A stretch of DNA of 64,000 nt from Onchidella celtica (taxonomy: Eukaryota > Mollusca > Gastropoda > Systellommatophora > Onchidiidae). Under the pieces are notes generated by a model. It was not told the DNA's origin, did no database searches, and saw only the letters and a list, made by a program, of their open reading frames with translations. The stretch is taken from positions 22,616,730 through 22,680,729 of the forward strand of contig OZ007572.1 in assembly GCA_963931925.1 (NCBI GenBank), written 5' to 3'. Shown piece by piece: positions 45,001 to 58,519 of this stretch; within the stretch, counting starts at the first letter, position 1, and the number at the start of each line of letters is the position of its first letter. The position numbers were made by a program, and so were the translations under genes.

Positions 45001-48000
45001 CACCTAGACCTGAATGTCCAATCAACATACCCAAGAAGGATTAGAGATGCGAATCAAATTACGTCGCAACAAACTTGCATTAATGATGATTAAACTATTT
45101 CCTGAATATTTGCATCCCTGATTGGATGTAGAGCCCTGGAAAGCACTTCTGATCCACGTATATCACCACCACGTAAGTGATGGAAGCTTTTTGGGATCTC
45201 TTCCGATGATGCTTTTCCATTACATAATATACATACCAGTCCCTGTGGAGGAAGGTCGTCAATCCCAATGCCATTAACGAGTGTCTGCTGTTAACTCTTT
45301 TAAACTGAATCAACATTGCTATCTGAAAAGTGTGGGCTTCAAGAGATTTATAAGAAAAATGCCGAGAAAACAAATCTGGATTAATGACTCCGTTTATGAA
45401 TCTTCTAAAGCTCTTCCCATTTCCTTCTTGTTTACCCTTCCAATTACTGAAATACTAGTTAGAGTGGCTAAATTGAATATCAAAAATTTTACCGGCTTAG
45501 TTTTATCTCGGCAAGAGCGTATGATCTCCTTTCTCTCGCGGCAGAGACTGACTTTTAAATCTCTAACACCCAGACTTAGATACTTTGAAAGCCTTGTCCA
45601 AAACTAATGAAGCAGGTAAATCTATTTAAACTAGTCAAGTAAAATGCAGAAAGAACAAATAAATCAGGAAAACTCCGTTACTAATGTATTAGAAAATTGT
45701 ATTTTTTTTTTCAAAAATGTACGACGTCGCCAGAGGAATAAACGCATTGAACTCAGTTCCAGAGTTCTGTAAGCACTTTGTCTGTGAAGTCTCAGAGAGA
45801 AAGCGATTCCTTCAGTCAAATTAAAACACAGTTTTCTCAGAAATAATGAAAGAAAAAATTGGAGAAAACATGTTGGGCATACATGGTATTGATTTTATCA
45901 CTCGGCGATGCAGAGAGTGATGGGAATAATTCGGGCAGATCCGGTTTACTGGAAATATTATAGATAGCAGAAAGAGATAAGCTAATATATGTCAATACTT
46001 TTCATAACAAAGATGTGATTATGTAGGGCTTTTCTTGTTTTATACGAATTCCCAGAGAAATTAATAGTATTTAAGAGTTCAGGATTTCGTACAGATATGC
46101 ATAATTATAATGTGCATCGTAATTCAGTGTGACATGGTTTGTTCTATAGTGTATCTTTGTGTTTGCCATAGGAGTCTTGTTACAGTTTTAATGTGAAAAT
46201 AACATAAAATGTGTAAGCCCACTTAAACATTACTTTATGCTCTACCTGAGTTTCCTCTCAATCAAATGGGAGAAATGGAATTGTCCTCATGAGACTCCGT
46301 CTGGGTCATTCCCACCTCACACACCGTTTTTTCACTCAGGAGGGAAGATCCCCCTGAATTGTCAACTATCATTAAAGCATGTTGTAACTGATTGTGTAGA
46401 TTTTAGGTGTACCAGAGGAAAGCACCATGGTTGTACGTCCACAAAAGAATTATTTCCTGACGTGGACCTAAAGCCCGACATGTCCTTTGTGAAAGAAGCT
46501 TAGGTCTACTATTTGATTTTTAAAAAAAAACTTTTACTCATATTTGCAAAATTCTTTTCAGATCTATACAAAACAGTTTTTGAGAATTTTACCAATGTAA
46601 TAAATTACAGTTTATACGAAACTATTTAATACTGCCTGTGGCAATTAAATTGCGAGAGAGCTCTGAATACCAATAGAAGCGAAGTATCCCCAGAATGCCG
46701 TGACAGGCGCAAAGTGGCCGTTATCGTGCCAATGCGCCGTAAAACCCAAACTCAACCTCGAACTCACAACCCGAATTTCATCATCAACCCTTTAAAACGC
46801 AATTTAGGTCCATAGGTTTATATTATACATAATGCCAAATGAATGGCCCTTTTCTTGTGTTTCACTCACTATCACTGGTATCCAGGACAATTCTCAGTGA
46901 ACCACTGAACATTTGGGAATTCTTTTTGCTCGCTTCTGTCCGGCAATGTTATATTTGCCATGAATTATGAACAGGTTCCAGGATTGTTCAAAATGAAAGA
47001 AAAAAAATAATAATAAAACAACGTTGATGGGGCGTTCTTTATCTCCAAACTGAAACATTTAATCTCTAAGGTTCATACTTTATTCCCAGACATATATAAT
47101 TGCTTCACTGTGGTATGGATAAAACTAATAAAAGCAAATGAATTCGATGAACATTACGAGGGCCGCGTGGTAACTGACGTAAGTTGGTTTTTGCAAAATT
47201 TTCGGAGAAGCAAAAAACTGAATAACTTTCTTTATCAGTTTGCGATATTTAAAACAAATTTTATTTCACCCTTAGTTTTCAAAATCTAACCCCCAACACA
47301 TCCCAGTCTGTGGGCTGTCAAGCGCTACAAAACATGCCAAATACCTCAATTTGACAACAACTAAAAAAAAAGTAGAGTTACTATAGTTTACCACCTGGCT
47401 CTTGAAGGCAGCAAGTCTCAGTGGATCTCGATGTATAGTTGTGATTTGACCCATTCCCCCCTCCTCCCCCTTCCAAAAATAATAATTTAGTAGTAATAAC
47501 TTAAGTGCATGTGCAAACCCGAGGGTAGTGCAGGAGAAAGCAAGGAAACGGAACATTATGTGACACAAATTCTATGCAGGTGTGTCTATTTTTTTGTCGC
47601 ATATGCAAACAGGTTTGTTTTGGCGTCCGCTAGGGCTGTTTGTTCTTGATCAGTATGGAAAATTAAATGGCGTACATGTCTCGAGGGACATCACAAGCAG
47701 CATAAATAAACCGGGGGACAGCAAACTGCACTTATGCAAAATAAATGCAGCTGGAGGCTATTTCATTTGTCTTCTTGCAGCCACCAGAGCATACGAAGCA
47801 CAACTAAACTAAGCCCTTGATTAAATTACGTAAAAGTTCTTTTCTCAGTGTTTCTGCCATTTCCCCACCCCTCAAATCCTCTTTCCCACTTTACGATCTG
47901 TTCTGTGCATAAATGCACGTACGTAGATGCGTACATTATCCAACTCCAGCAAAGTGTAAACAGAGGTGCAGAACAACATTTCCGATCATACTTTTCGATT

Positions 48001-48894
48001 CTACTCGATAACTATTGCATCTCTCTTTTGTGGCTCAAATAATTTGTACGTAAATAATGTTAAAGACTGAACATAGGTGACCACGTAACTTATCATAAGA
48101 AAATGTGGCAGTACACAAAATTTCATTATTATTAGTTACGTAGTCAGGAAGTCGTGGGTGCTTACATATATACATGTTCACCCCCTAGCTCCATTATAGT
48201 GAGATAAGAACATCAAGCACGCTAAAATGATAACCAAGCATGTAGATTGTTCTTGCGATAATTGCACTGAATATAAATATTGTAGCACCAGCAATATGCA
48301 CCATATCCCACAATATTTTTTTTCGCTTTGACACTCCCCGTTTTCGATCGACCGGAGACAATTTTATTGTTGAGCGATTTCTCTGTACTAAATGATCCGT
48401 GAGGATGATGGAGATAAATGGTGGGTGAATGAATGAATGAATTATAAAGAACAACCAAACAATGTCAACAATGATAACAACTACGCTAAACTGTTTTCAC
48501 GTCATTGAAGGCTGGGGGTATAAAGTACGCTGGCGAAACGAACCGCGCAAATAAATGATTTCGCATTATGATACACATACAATTTTGAAGTCCCACTGAT
48601 ATATATACTCTGGCAAATAAGCAGGTTTTAAAACCTGAAGTAAGTGAATTATTCAGGAAGCATTAAATTTACTCGCTGACGCATGTTTGCGCAGTTTCTA
48701 TCTGGTTTTTGTCGTCCTCGCTTTTGATGATGATTTTTTTAAAAGCAAAAACAAATCATGAATAATCTACCACATTTTACTTTGTTTTGTTCTTCTTTGT
48801 CTTTTTTGGCTACATTCAGTAGTAGTTAATGACGTATGCCACAGCAAGATAGAGTTCAGATAGTGATTTAATAACATAATATGTCCTTTGAAAA
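45001..48894. other. No gene supported
   Basis: Several open frames of 60-110 codons occur (for example 45281-45607 and 46237-46503). None shows a domain I recognise, and none has clear splice borders. 46716-46770 is a copy of the ATGGCCGTTATCGTG repeat. Confidence 0.4.
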
Positions 48895-49069
48895 TGTTCA
48901 AAGCTGCGCTGTTGACTGTGTCTGACCGGGCTTAGTATGATAGGGTCTTCCATGATTTACTAGGGAAACATTAGAGAATATAATGAGGGTGTGTACTTCA
49001 GGACTTGCCTTCCAGCAGCTGACTGTGCCGTTCCGGGCTTGGTACGATACTGTCCTAGGCTGATATAGC

Positions 49070-49330
49070 ACTGAGTGAAGTCTGTTCAGCATCGGTTTGG
49101 ACTCAGATTTCATCTTTATTTGAATCAACTAGCGAGATAGACTTGTTTTAGACCCGGTAGTGTGCGAGGTCCCGTGTAATTCCGTAGTTCACAAACCTAG
49201 GCAAAACGGACCTGACCAACGTGTTACGGCCCTGAGGATGTTTTTGTGTTTTTCGATGGTGTAAGAATGACATATCGCTTAGTTCTTGTTTGTTCCAATT
49301 CAACTTTTTTTTTTGCACAACTGAGAAATT
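49070..49330. repeat. Copy of the AGACTTGTTTTGGTC / GCGACCTT repeat family
   Basis: GAGATAGACTTGTTTTAGAC, TGTGCGAGGTCCCGTGTAAT and AAACCTAGGCAAAACGGACC occur in family order, followed at 49275 by the inverted end CTTAGTTCTTGTTTGTTCC. Confidence 0.5.
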
Positions 49331-49350
49331 CGGTGTTATACGTTTGCGGC

Positions 49351-49647
49351 TATGGTCCCTTTTCATTTACCGTCCTCCATATCACGGGATTTGCAAACAA
49401 AATGGCGGCGTGACCCACTTGTAGGAAGCGGTGGACAACGGTCGAACGATGCCATCCTCTTGTTGGGCACCCAACTGTACAAACCCGTTACGTGCTGATT
49501 CTGGCAAAAAAATGCATCTTTGCTTAGACTGTGCACATATTCAGATGCCATCACTAAGGCAAGTTGAGGTTTTTGCCCTACACGGTGATTTTCGAAGCCG
49601 TGCGGCTCCCCGCAAACAATCGTAACGCGGAAGTGAAAAGGGTCTAT
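49351..49647 (+). pseudogene. THAP-domain-like N-terminal fragment between short inverted repeats
   Basis: ATG at 49449 opens MPSSCWAPNCTNPLRADSGK, which matches the start of a THAP zinc finger: Met-Pro-x-x-Cys, then a second Cys four residues later, then an S-G-K turn. The downstream hallmarks (F-P, W, and C-x2-H) are missing, so only the first part survives. TATGGTCCCTTTTCATTTAC (49351) and the inverse TATAGACCCTTTTCACTTCC (ends 49647) are imperfect inverted repeats around it. It may be a deleted P-like element or a host THAP exon. It differs from the transposase at 55598. Confidence 0.4.
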
Positions 49648-49660
49648 AGTATTATTTTTG

Positions 49661-50033
49661 TATTTGTATTTGTATTTTGTGTACTACTTTAATCACATTT
49701 GGGAAATTTGCCTTTGTGCCATCGCAGCCCAGTTACAACTGGAGCAGGCATGTCGTCGCCACAGTGCAGCGCCGGTCGGCGGGGTGTTTTTTTTGGGGGG
49801 GGAGGGAATCTAGAGATGAATTTTATTTAATTTTGCCCGGGCAGCGGCCTGTCCGGCCTGCTCTTTTCGATTTCCAACTGCCAAGGTATCTTTAACGTGT
49901 GCAACGTGCACACGGGCCCTCCGAATTTTTTCGTCCTTATCCGAGAAGACTACATACTCGATCCTACCCCCCCAGTAGGATCAGGGACAGAAAATATGAG
50001 AAAAATCCCAAACTTCCAACATACCTGCACCGG
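49661..50033 (-). mobile_element. tRNA-derived SINE, copy with 3' tail
   Basis: The tail is AAATACAAATACAAATAC in element sense (49661-49680). The body is close to the copy at 29834-30205, with GTCCTTATCCGAGAAGACTA at about 49932 and GGCAGCGGCCTGTCCGGCC at about 49841. The head is lost before box B. Poly-T and poly-G runs interrupt it near 49788-49805. Confidence 0.8.
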
Positions 50034-50136
50034 TAAAAGATAGTCAGTTTTGTGTGCGTGTGTGTGTGTGTGTGTTTTCAGAAAACGGAGATAGATCAAA
50101 CAAGAACTAAGGTCGCCAATGCAACAATAATCAAAT

Positions 50137-50280
50137 TATTCTCCAGTGGTTTCAGTGCTTGGCCCTGGGTGCGAAGTTCCCGGGTTCGATTCCGTCTCTG
50201 TGGTGGGGTCCAGTCTGATTTCTGGCAGTCTTTCTAATGCACTTGGGCTGATGGCGCACTGAGTCAAGAATGTTTGGCGT
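50137..50280 (+). mobile_element. Second SINE type with tRNA-like head
   Basis: AGTGGTTTCAGTGCTTGGCC (box A region) and CCGGGTTCGATTCC (box B) lie at tRNA spacing at 50143-50198. They are followed by GGCGCACTGAGTCAAGAATG. It sits inside the 50085-50465 member of the AGACTTGTTTTGGTC family, so that family may be the SINE body. Confidence 0.55.
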
Positions 50281-51275
50281 CTGTTTGGACTCAGTGTGCG
50301 AGGTCTTTCTTTCCGCCAGTGGAATCAAGACAACGTTGACACACCCAAACTAGTGAGACAGACTTGTTTTGGTCTTGCCAGTGGGCGAGGTCCTGTAAAA
50401 CTCCACAGTTCACATCTCACACTAAAACCGAGACAAAGCAGTCTTGATTCAGTGCGTCACCACAACGCACCAGTCTTACTTGTTGGAAACCTGACTGAGC
50501 TCATCACAGCCGGATGTGACTGTGATATAACCCAAGACCCACTATACCAAGACGGTGCAATTCAAGCACTTCCGTCCGCCGAGCCAGAGTTTCTAAAAAT
50601 AGTCCGGCGCGTACAATCGTAAACACAGGCACGCGGTTCGTCGTACGCATAGGTCGTACGTGTTAATCGAGGAGACCTTTGTGAAGAATCAAAATTAACG
50701 CTTTGCAAGGCTGTTTGCCGACTTGAAGTTTATGTCTATTATAGTAAATTGGACTTCAGACATACACCTGTGGACTCCTCATACAGTCCCAATATTTTTG
50801 TGTTTGGTCTAGTGCCTGTGTGCTATGGAGATCATCAGCTGTGTGTTTGTGTTTGTGAAGAGGGAGGGGCGTAAAAATCTAATTGCTAATTCAACTTTCG
50901 CTATAAGGGCGTCGTCTTTTTGTTTGTTTGAGGAAGCCGTAAAATGCCATCGATCAAATACTGATAAACTTTCTCAAAGCTAAGGAATCCCACACGTACA
51001 ATCAATAATTATGTGAATGAACTTTCCCACTTGATCACCCCGAATTTCTTTTAAAGGAAGTGTTTTGTTGTTGTTGTTTGTTTGTTTCTTTCCTTTTTCC
51101 TTATTAATCTTCAAGCAATAGAAATTCAATCAGAAATAGTGCCCCAAAACAGAAAATTTCAGGAAAGAAAGTTGGAAAACTGAAGAAGCTGCAACATGAG
51201 TAACATTTTTTCAACGTTCATTATTATCAGAATGCTGCGGCTGGATTTTGTTGAGTTTTTGTTGATTTTTTAAAT

Positions 51276-51640
51276 CGCCCATCTGGTCATTTTTCCTATT
51301 TCATTACCCTTTTTCTGCTACCCTGGTTATCTCTACACTTTTTCATAAAATTAGAATATGTGAATTTCCTCTCTGGTTTGATGTATGTGAGAACTTCATT
51401 CAAAGTTTGTGTTTTATACCCACCCATTTATTTGCTTTAATCATTTAAATAATGGCCCATCTGGTCTCTTTTCCTACTTCATTCCTCTTGTTCTGTTACC
51501 TAGTTATCCCTACACTTTTTCATAAGATTAGAAGATGTACCGGTACAGTTCCCCTTTGGTTTTATGTATGTAGAATTTAGAAACTTCATTCAAAGTTTGC
51601 AGTTTATACTCATTTATTTGCATTAATCATTAAATTAATT
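51276..51640. repeat. Two-copy tandem repeat, unit about 175-185 bp
   Basis: Both units contain GCCCATCTGGTC, TTTTTCATAA(A/G)ATTAGAA, AACTTCATTCAAAGTTTG and ATTTATTTGC(T/A)TTAATCATT in order. The copies have diverged by point changes and small indels. Confidence 0.85.
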
Positions 51641-51888
51641 CTTTAAATAGATGCTCTATTTACAGTTCTTGGTAGGCCTAGTCTTGGTAGTCCATTAATC
51701 TCATCTGATCCAATGGGACATAAAGAAAATATCACTGTTTACTTCATGCCACCATTAAATCTTTGCTAACCGAGCCATGACTGGGCACACCATACGCGCT
51801 GGGTCAGTCTAGCAGACAACGCACGCGGCGGAACTCTTCGCCTTTGTATTTAACGATCGATTGGACCGTCTTGGTATAGTGGGTCTTG

Positions 51889-52208
51889 GATATAACTAGA
51901 GAGTATGTATTTATAGAGAGATCTCACTTCCGCCAAATCGCGAAACTAGGTCACTGCGGTAACAAGAATTGAAAGAGACCGCCTTCCCCAAAGATAGTGC
52001 TCATATCTGTTTACTATGGTCTGTTCGTGTTTTGGGGCTGATAGGAACTATTTAGAACCGTTTGTAAACTCTTACGCTCCGTGGAAATGCACAAAACGAC
52101 CTATTTTCCGCTCCATGCTAACAGTGGTTTCCTGGCACCTCCCGTATCTCGCAGAGCAAATCGACCAATAGTGAAACCTCTCTATACATTCATACTCTCT
52201 GATATAAC
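51889..52208. mobile_element. hAT-like MITE (AGAGAGTATGTAT family), copy 2, perfect 8-bp duplication
   Basis: The element spans 51897-52200 (304 bp). GATATAAC flanks it exactly (51889-51896 and 52201-52208). It is collinear with 27337-27642. The ends TAGAGAGTATGTATTTATAG and, inverted, AGAGAGTATGAATGTATAGA define the family. Confidence 0.92.
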
Positions 52209-54799
52209 CTCATTGTCATGAAAAGGGATACAAACGAAGCAGATGGGAAGAACCAAAGAAAATCAGTGCGAACAGAATCGAACGCGTATCGCTTCTATTG
52301 ACGTCGTTCCCCTAAGGGGAAGTAATGAATAGATGTTGATGAAGACTGAATTTCCACCCCTGATGAGAGATTTGTCTTTGTTGTCTGTGATGACTGATTG
52401 ACGGACTCTAATCAGTGCCGCACCAACAGCAGTCAAAAATGTGTCAAAAGGAAGGATAAAAGGAACGAAGTCCAACGTGTCTGCCCACTTTCCAGTAAAT
52501 TCAAAGGTTTTAGAACTAGATTTGTAACGCCGACTATTTCTTTGCCTTGGATGCTGGGACGACTTAACATCAAAATAGACCCCTGGGCAAAGCAATAGAA
52601 GTTTCTTCCCCGTTCCAAAACCAATGTAAATTTGCATGCATGGGGCACCATAGGTCCCCGAGGCTCATGGACAAGTGCCCAGTGTGTCCATGCGTGAAGA
52701 CAGCTCCACCTGGGTGTACTGAAAAGTGTCAATGCGAAAAAATGGGCTTCACAATGGCTTCTAGAAGGTTAAACTCGTTCATATAATCTTTCAACATCTG
52801 TAATCTGCTTCTTGAAGCCCAGTGTCGGGCGAATGCCAAAGATCTCTAGCATTAGAACTGATGCATGGACGTTAATAAGATTCCAAAATGAACCACTAGC
52901 AGTTTGTTTTACTTTGCGTTTTCTTGAAATAGATAAAACTCTATGACGTTTATGAGGTTTCTAAGCTAAACGATTGACTAATAACAAATTAATGAGACAA
53001 AAAAACTGACTGTAAACTATCAAATGTAATTTCGTGATAGAGTGGACTGTACGAGCGTTTTTTTCTAGGTTTTGAAGGCACGAAAGTCGCCACCGGCTGT
53101 ATTACGCCTTGTGTATTTCGTAGATGAGAAGTCGTATGGTTAATCCATGACAAGCGCACGGTAGCCTACAATAAGGGCCTATCCTCTGAAATGGAAAAAA
53201 AAAGTGTATGCCTATAATGGCATCAACATTGGAAATGTGTTAAAACAGGTGACAGGAAGCGCGACGAGAATCATAGTTATTTATACTAGTCAAAGCCCCC
53301 CCCCCCCTTCCGCCCCACACACACATCAAGTAAATCGCTCTAGCCTGTGGTACATGTTTGGCATAAAGGGTCTCTCAAGACAGCAGCCAGTCAGTGTGGG
53401 GGGGGGGGGTAAATAAAGCCGGAACGAGGTGCGGGGGGGGGGGGGGGAGGAACAAACTTTAACACGTTCCTAAACCAAACGAAAGCATTATACTATTGTG
53501 ATCCTTAATAATTTTAATCTCAAAAGTGTACAAATCAATTGTTACATTTTTTTAAAAAAAGCAGTCATGCAATCTATCAGGTTCATAGTGACAAAGTCCT
53601 TTGTGAAAAGATTCAAGAGAAGGAAATTAAAGCTCCATACAGATCAGTTGATAAGCTCTCTTGATCCGTAGACACTTAGACATTTCTTCCGTGTTGTGAT
53701 ATCATCAATACAACGGCACAAAATTGCTTACTGTCACTGACACGACAGTTGAAGAAACTCACTTTCCCACAATTTCCAACAATTCATTATCCTTAACAGT
53801 GTCTGTAATGTGAAACTGGACAAAATGTATCACGTGTCTTCTTGTTTGTAATCGCAACAGATATTGGAATAATTCTCATCCACATCCTCGCATTGTATAG
53901 ACATGTATTGTCACGTGTCTCTCGTAGATGACTGGCACGAGATTTGGTCGGTCTCACGTGTAGGTCCGTCAATTTTGATCTGTGATATTAAAACGTGGGG
54001 TCGGACCTGGTGAATGACCGTCGACTGGAAGTTGTTCTAGTTAATGAAACAACCGCCGAGTAAAAAAAAAAAAAAAAAGTATCGACCACTATACGATCCC
54101 GAAAAAAAAAAATCCTGGACGCGATAATGGAAGATCCAAAATGTAAAGGGGTATTTGCCAGATGCAACTTTTTGTCGATTTTGAGGTTTTGTCATGAAAG
54201 TGGTTCTCATACTCCTAATGTCATTAAGTGTAAGTGCCATTCCAATCGGCTAAAAACTTTTCGAGATATAATGTTTGAGTCGGAATGTTTTATGCATCTT
54301 TAGCCCTTTTGCCGACCAAACTTCAAGCCTTATTTTCTCGAAAACGCAAAAATGCACATACAACAATATGGCTAATACCCGACGAGGTCTTCAGAGGTAG
54401 ACATACCATGTCAAACCGTATTAATCCCCATCGATGTTGAATTTAGATGTAAAAACAGTGTTTGTGGGGGGGGGGGGGGGGAGAGGTATGACTATTTGAA
54501 GACGTCGTAAATTATAAATCTTCGAGAAACAATCAAAGACTTGGTTAAGTGGAGTTGTCATTTATTTAATCAGCTGGAGCAGAAGTTCCTTTCATTATAA
54601 CTTTCAGAAACGAACGCCAAGAGCCACTTGCAGCCCGAAGCGTGAAAAATCCTATTTCAGAAATGCCACAGAGTGCTGCGAGAAGTCGTAAGAATGTTGA
54701 TGATTTTTAAATTACCACGGCCACCAGCGTCCGAACATTAATATTTCAAGCACTGTCGTTAAATTTGCTCTAGTTTTTACATCGTATTGATTATTATTA

Positions 54800-54832
<33 letters not shown>

Positions 54833-54943
54833 CACTACTGTTGTCATTCTTTATCAGTCATGCTGTTTCGGCTTTAATAATAACTGCTCATATAAATTAT
54901 TGATCAACTTGTCAACATTACTAAGCAACGATGTGACCGGTCT
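52209..54943. other. No gene; poly-C/poly-G tracts
   Basis: Poly-C at about 53297-53308 and poly-G at 53399-53410, 53433-53447 and 54466-54481. An (ATT)n run lies at about 54790-54832. Open frames at 52263-52732 on the minus strand have no recognisable domain. Confidence 0.5.
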
Positions 54944-54950
54944 ATCTATC

Positions 54951-54981
54951 CGTGGCCTTCGTAACTACATGGCCAAACACA
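54951..54981 (+). repeat. Left 31-bp terminal inverted repeat of the P-like element
   Basis: Perfect inverse of 59156-59186; first bases CGTGGCCTTCGTAACTACAT. Confidence 0.95.
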
Positions 54982-54999
54982 ATGCCGATATGCAGGTAA

Positions 55000-55009
55000 G
55001 TGACGTCAC
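55000..55009. promoter_or_regulatory. Subterminal GTGACGTCAC palindrome
   Basis: Matched by the same palindrome at 59138-59147 near the other end. The core TGACGTCA is a CRE/ATF site, but its symmetric placement suggests a transposase or host-factor binding site. Confidence 0.5.
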
Positions 55010-55597
55010 GGGATGCGGCGGTACCGTCTCAAGGCTGCGCTCTCTAGGCCAAGGCTACAGGAAACAAAGTTTGAATACCGGCACTATAACAATGCTTGTG
55101 TGTTGACTGCTGTTTCTTGTCTTTGTGTGGATTTATTAGACTTATTGTTATTCTCAAGATTGGATATTTGTTGTGTCGGTCTCACGTCTTCTCACGTCTT
55201 GGAGGCCGCACACACAGTGACACTGGCATATTTATGTGGTCAGTACCCTCCTAACAGTTAACCTTGTCTTTGTCTCCTCTCCACCTGTCCTAGGGTCGTT
55301 GTACATCGTGAGAAAGCAAGTTCGTTGTCCGTCTTTGTTCTTGTTTGACTATATATGTAGGATGCCTGGGAGTCGGTGTAGTAGACGTGTACCTGTGCTA
55401 TGCCTATCTGTACAGTGTTCATTTATATGTGAAATTATTTCTGTGTATAAAGTATACCTATACAGTGACAGTAACTTTCATATCCGTATATAGACTTATG
55501 TGTGTCGCTTAAATGTCAACTCTGTATACCATACAGAAGGACTTACGTTATTCTGTAATATTCTAAAAACCCCACGCACGACACCACAATATTCAAT

Positions 55598-58519
55598 GTG
55601 AAAATGCCTAGAAAGTGCTGTGTTCCAGGTTGTAGAGGAAATTACGACGATGGTGAGAAAGTTTCTGTGTTTAAATTCCCGACTGAATCGACAAGGCGAG
55701 ATCTATGGCTAAGTAAAATTCCTAGAGCTGACTTTACTCCTACATCTCAGTCTGTTGTGTGTGCTAAACACTTTAGTGATCAGTTCCTCATCCGATCTGA
55801 TTCTGTTACAAGACCAGACGGAAGTGTTTTGACGGTGCAAAGATCAAAACCAAAACTTAGGGATGATGCTTACCCGTCAATTTTTCCAAATTGTCCATCG
55901 TATTTGTCTGACGAACCAGCTCCAAAAAGAAAAACACCGGAGGAAAGGCATAGGGAGGCCCAGCAAAGAGATGAGGAATCATTTTCTGATTGGTTAGAAA
56001 GTGACAAAATAGATACTTTTTCGGATTTTGGTAACAGTCTAAACAGTCATGTATCAGGGACCGTCTGGATTTATAGGCTACACAACAATGTTGAAAAACA
56101 TGCCACTACCAGCACCAATTTATCCGACGAAAAGGAAAGTCCATACTGGAGTTTTTACAATTTACAAGATTTACTTAGCAGCAAGCCAGCTTTAGTTTCG
56201 GCAATTAGAGTACATGCACGTAGAGATTTTCACACAAGAGAATACAGGTATTGTTCAAGTTCCAAACACATCTTTGAAATGGCTCTTTGGTCAGCAATCT
56301 CCCCTTATCCTCACATCCTGGTCACAGTTTGATACAATGATATCACACTTCGCCAGTGCCAGCGCCAAAGAGATGGATGTCAAACAGCAAATTCAAGTTT
56401 TTGTTGATGGCTTGCAGAATTTGTGCTTAGACGAACCAGCAGAAGAAACTGATGAACACAGCGAAGACCAGGTTTTACCACTGAAAGACAAACTTTCCTT
56501 TTTGGTGGAACAGTTAAAGCTATTGACTCCTCCGGTGAGACGATACTCATCTGAAACACTGCTTTGGGCTTTTCAAATTTTTGCAGCAGCCCCTAGAACC
56601 TATTCTATGTTAAGAAACTCTCATTTAACTCTACCACATACTTCATATTTGAAGAGACTTTCATCAGTATTTACTATTGGAAGCGGATTGACAGATGGAA
56701 GCGTTCACGAGGAATATTTGAAGCAAAAGTGTCAAAGTTTAATGAGGGAGAGAGAATGGTAATTTTAATGTTAGGCGAAATTCATGTCGCGCACCAAGTA
56801 TCCTACAAAGAGGGAAAACTGGAAGGCACAGCCTCAAATTCTCTGTCTCAAGAAGCCAGCACAGCTCAAGTTTTCATAGTATCATCCCTGTTATGCAAAA
56901 GTAAAGATGTTGTGGGAATTGTTCCTGTCAAAAATTTGACCACTGATTTGTTGTACGATATGCTTCTTGAGGTTCTGAAATTGCTCCACAGTATAGGATA
57001 TTCTGTTGTATGCGTGATCTCAGACAACAACAGAGTAAATCGTAATGCATTTACCAAAATGTGTGGAGGAGAACTGAAGCTTTCTACACAGAATCCCTTC
57101 AGCAGTTCTGAGAAATTGTTCTTTCTGTTTGATACTGTGCATATATTTAAATGTATCAGAAATAACTGGCTTGCTCAGAAAGATGTGGAGAAAACATTCC
57201 AGTTTCCTTCATTTGAAAGTTCTGCCTGTACTGAAATTATGAAAGCATCATTTTCTCATTTAAGAAAGTTGTATTCTGCTGAAAAGTCGTCTGCACTAAA
57301 ACTGGCACCGGCACTGAACCAAAAGGCTTTGTATCCAACAGCTACTGAAAAGCAGAACGTCAAATTGATGCTTAAAGTTTTTGATCAACGAAATATTTTT
57401 GCCTTACAGCATTTTGAGAAGCACTGGCAGGAAGATACACGAGGCACTAGAGAATTTCTAGACATAATTCTACGTCTGTGGAACATAGTTAATGTTAAAC
57501 ATCCATACAAAGCTAAGAGACTCAGGAATGACGACTTTAAAGTTATAACCTCCATTTCTGATATGAACATGCAGTAGCCTATATGAAGAAAGCAGTTGAA
57601 TGGCTTCAGGAGTGGCAGAAGTTAAATCTGAAACCAAGAGAAGGCACTATATCGAACGAGACAATGACTGCTCTGGATCATACACTGAGAGGCTTACAAG
57701 AAATTTCTTCCTACCTGTTAGATAAAAAAAAGTTCAAATATATTTTACTTGGCAAGTTCCAAACTGACAACCTTGAATTTAGATTTAGTCAGTACAGACA
57801 AATGAGTGGATGTAACTTCCACGTGTCGGTCCAACAGTTACTTGAAGGAGAAAAAAAGCTCAAGCTAATTAGCGTCCTAAAACTGGTTTCAGCGTCCAAA
57901 GGGACTTTAACACTCAAAGATGTCACTGAACCTCTGGAGGAAACAGTTACCCAACTGAAAGATTCTTCAGCTCAACAGTATATAGAGTTTCTGCCATTGA
58001 TCCCCGACTGTGAGAACAGAGGAACAACAAAAAGCTTTAGTATTTGTGTCAGGTTATGCAGTCTCCAAAGTACTGCCGCGCACCAACTGTGACGACTGCA
58101 AGAACGAGTTAAGACTAGACAAAACGCTTCATGTGGAGGGGACTGATGATTGTTACACCTATTTGTCTGCTCTAGACAGAGGAGGTTTAGTGTGGCCGTC
58201 TGATCTTGCCGTGTCAATTATTACAGAAGCTTTCAAAGTTTTTCAAGTTCTGGTTGGAAAAGATGACAGTGAGAATAAATTTCGGCAGACCACAAACCAC
58301 AGAATAATTCATTTGCAATTGTCCCTGCGAAGAGTTATGGATCTGGAATTATGTCAAGGAAAATGTGAAGAATGCGGGGTTCTTTATGAAGAGGTGGCTG
58401 CCAAATGTATCAAACCAGTGGTAAATATCTTCCTGAACAATTATTCTAAAAGCTTCTGTGACCAGGCATCATCTGCAAATACTTCAAGAAAAGTGAAGAC
58501 GTTCACCAAAAGGATTTAG
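55598..58519 (+). pseudogene. THAP-domain P-like transposase, frame-broken
   Basis: The natural start is the ATG at 55604 (MPRKCCVPGC), with another at 55598. Block 1 (55598-56240) holds the THAP zinc finger: Cys pair near residues 7-12, VFKFP at 24-28, Trp37, CAKH at 55-58 and the AVPTF-like AYPSIF at 91-96. A charged linker follows. Block 2 (about 56230-56755) carries the helix-rich part (RRYSSETLLWAFQIFAAAPR, then LPHTSYLKRL). Block 3 (56750-57570) is the RNase H-like core: ILMLGEIHV, then VVCVISDNNRVNRNAF and LFDTVHIFKCIRN. Block 4 (57570-58000) has LLGKFQTDNLEFRFSQYRQM, the conserved P-transposase GTP/C-terminal region. Block 5 (about 58010-58519) ends in a Cys-rich tail (NCDDC, CEEC). 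Each junction changes frame, so no single protein can be made from this copy unless introns are removed. Where the family has Asp-Glu, block 3 has Gly-Glu (GGC at 56774-56776), a lost catalytic Asp. Confidence 0.93.

Noticed and set aside
52263-52637. 124-codon minus-strand frame
   Set aside because: No recognised domain, and a second frame of similar length overlaps it; likely chance.
54900-55106. Exon-like stretch ending MQ before a GTAAGT donor
   Set aside because: It overlaps the left terminal repeat of the P-like element, and the donor look is a by-product of element sequence.
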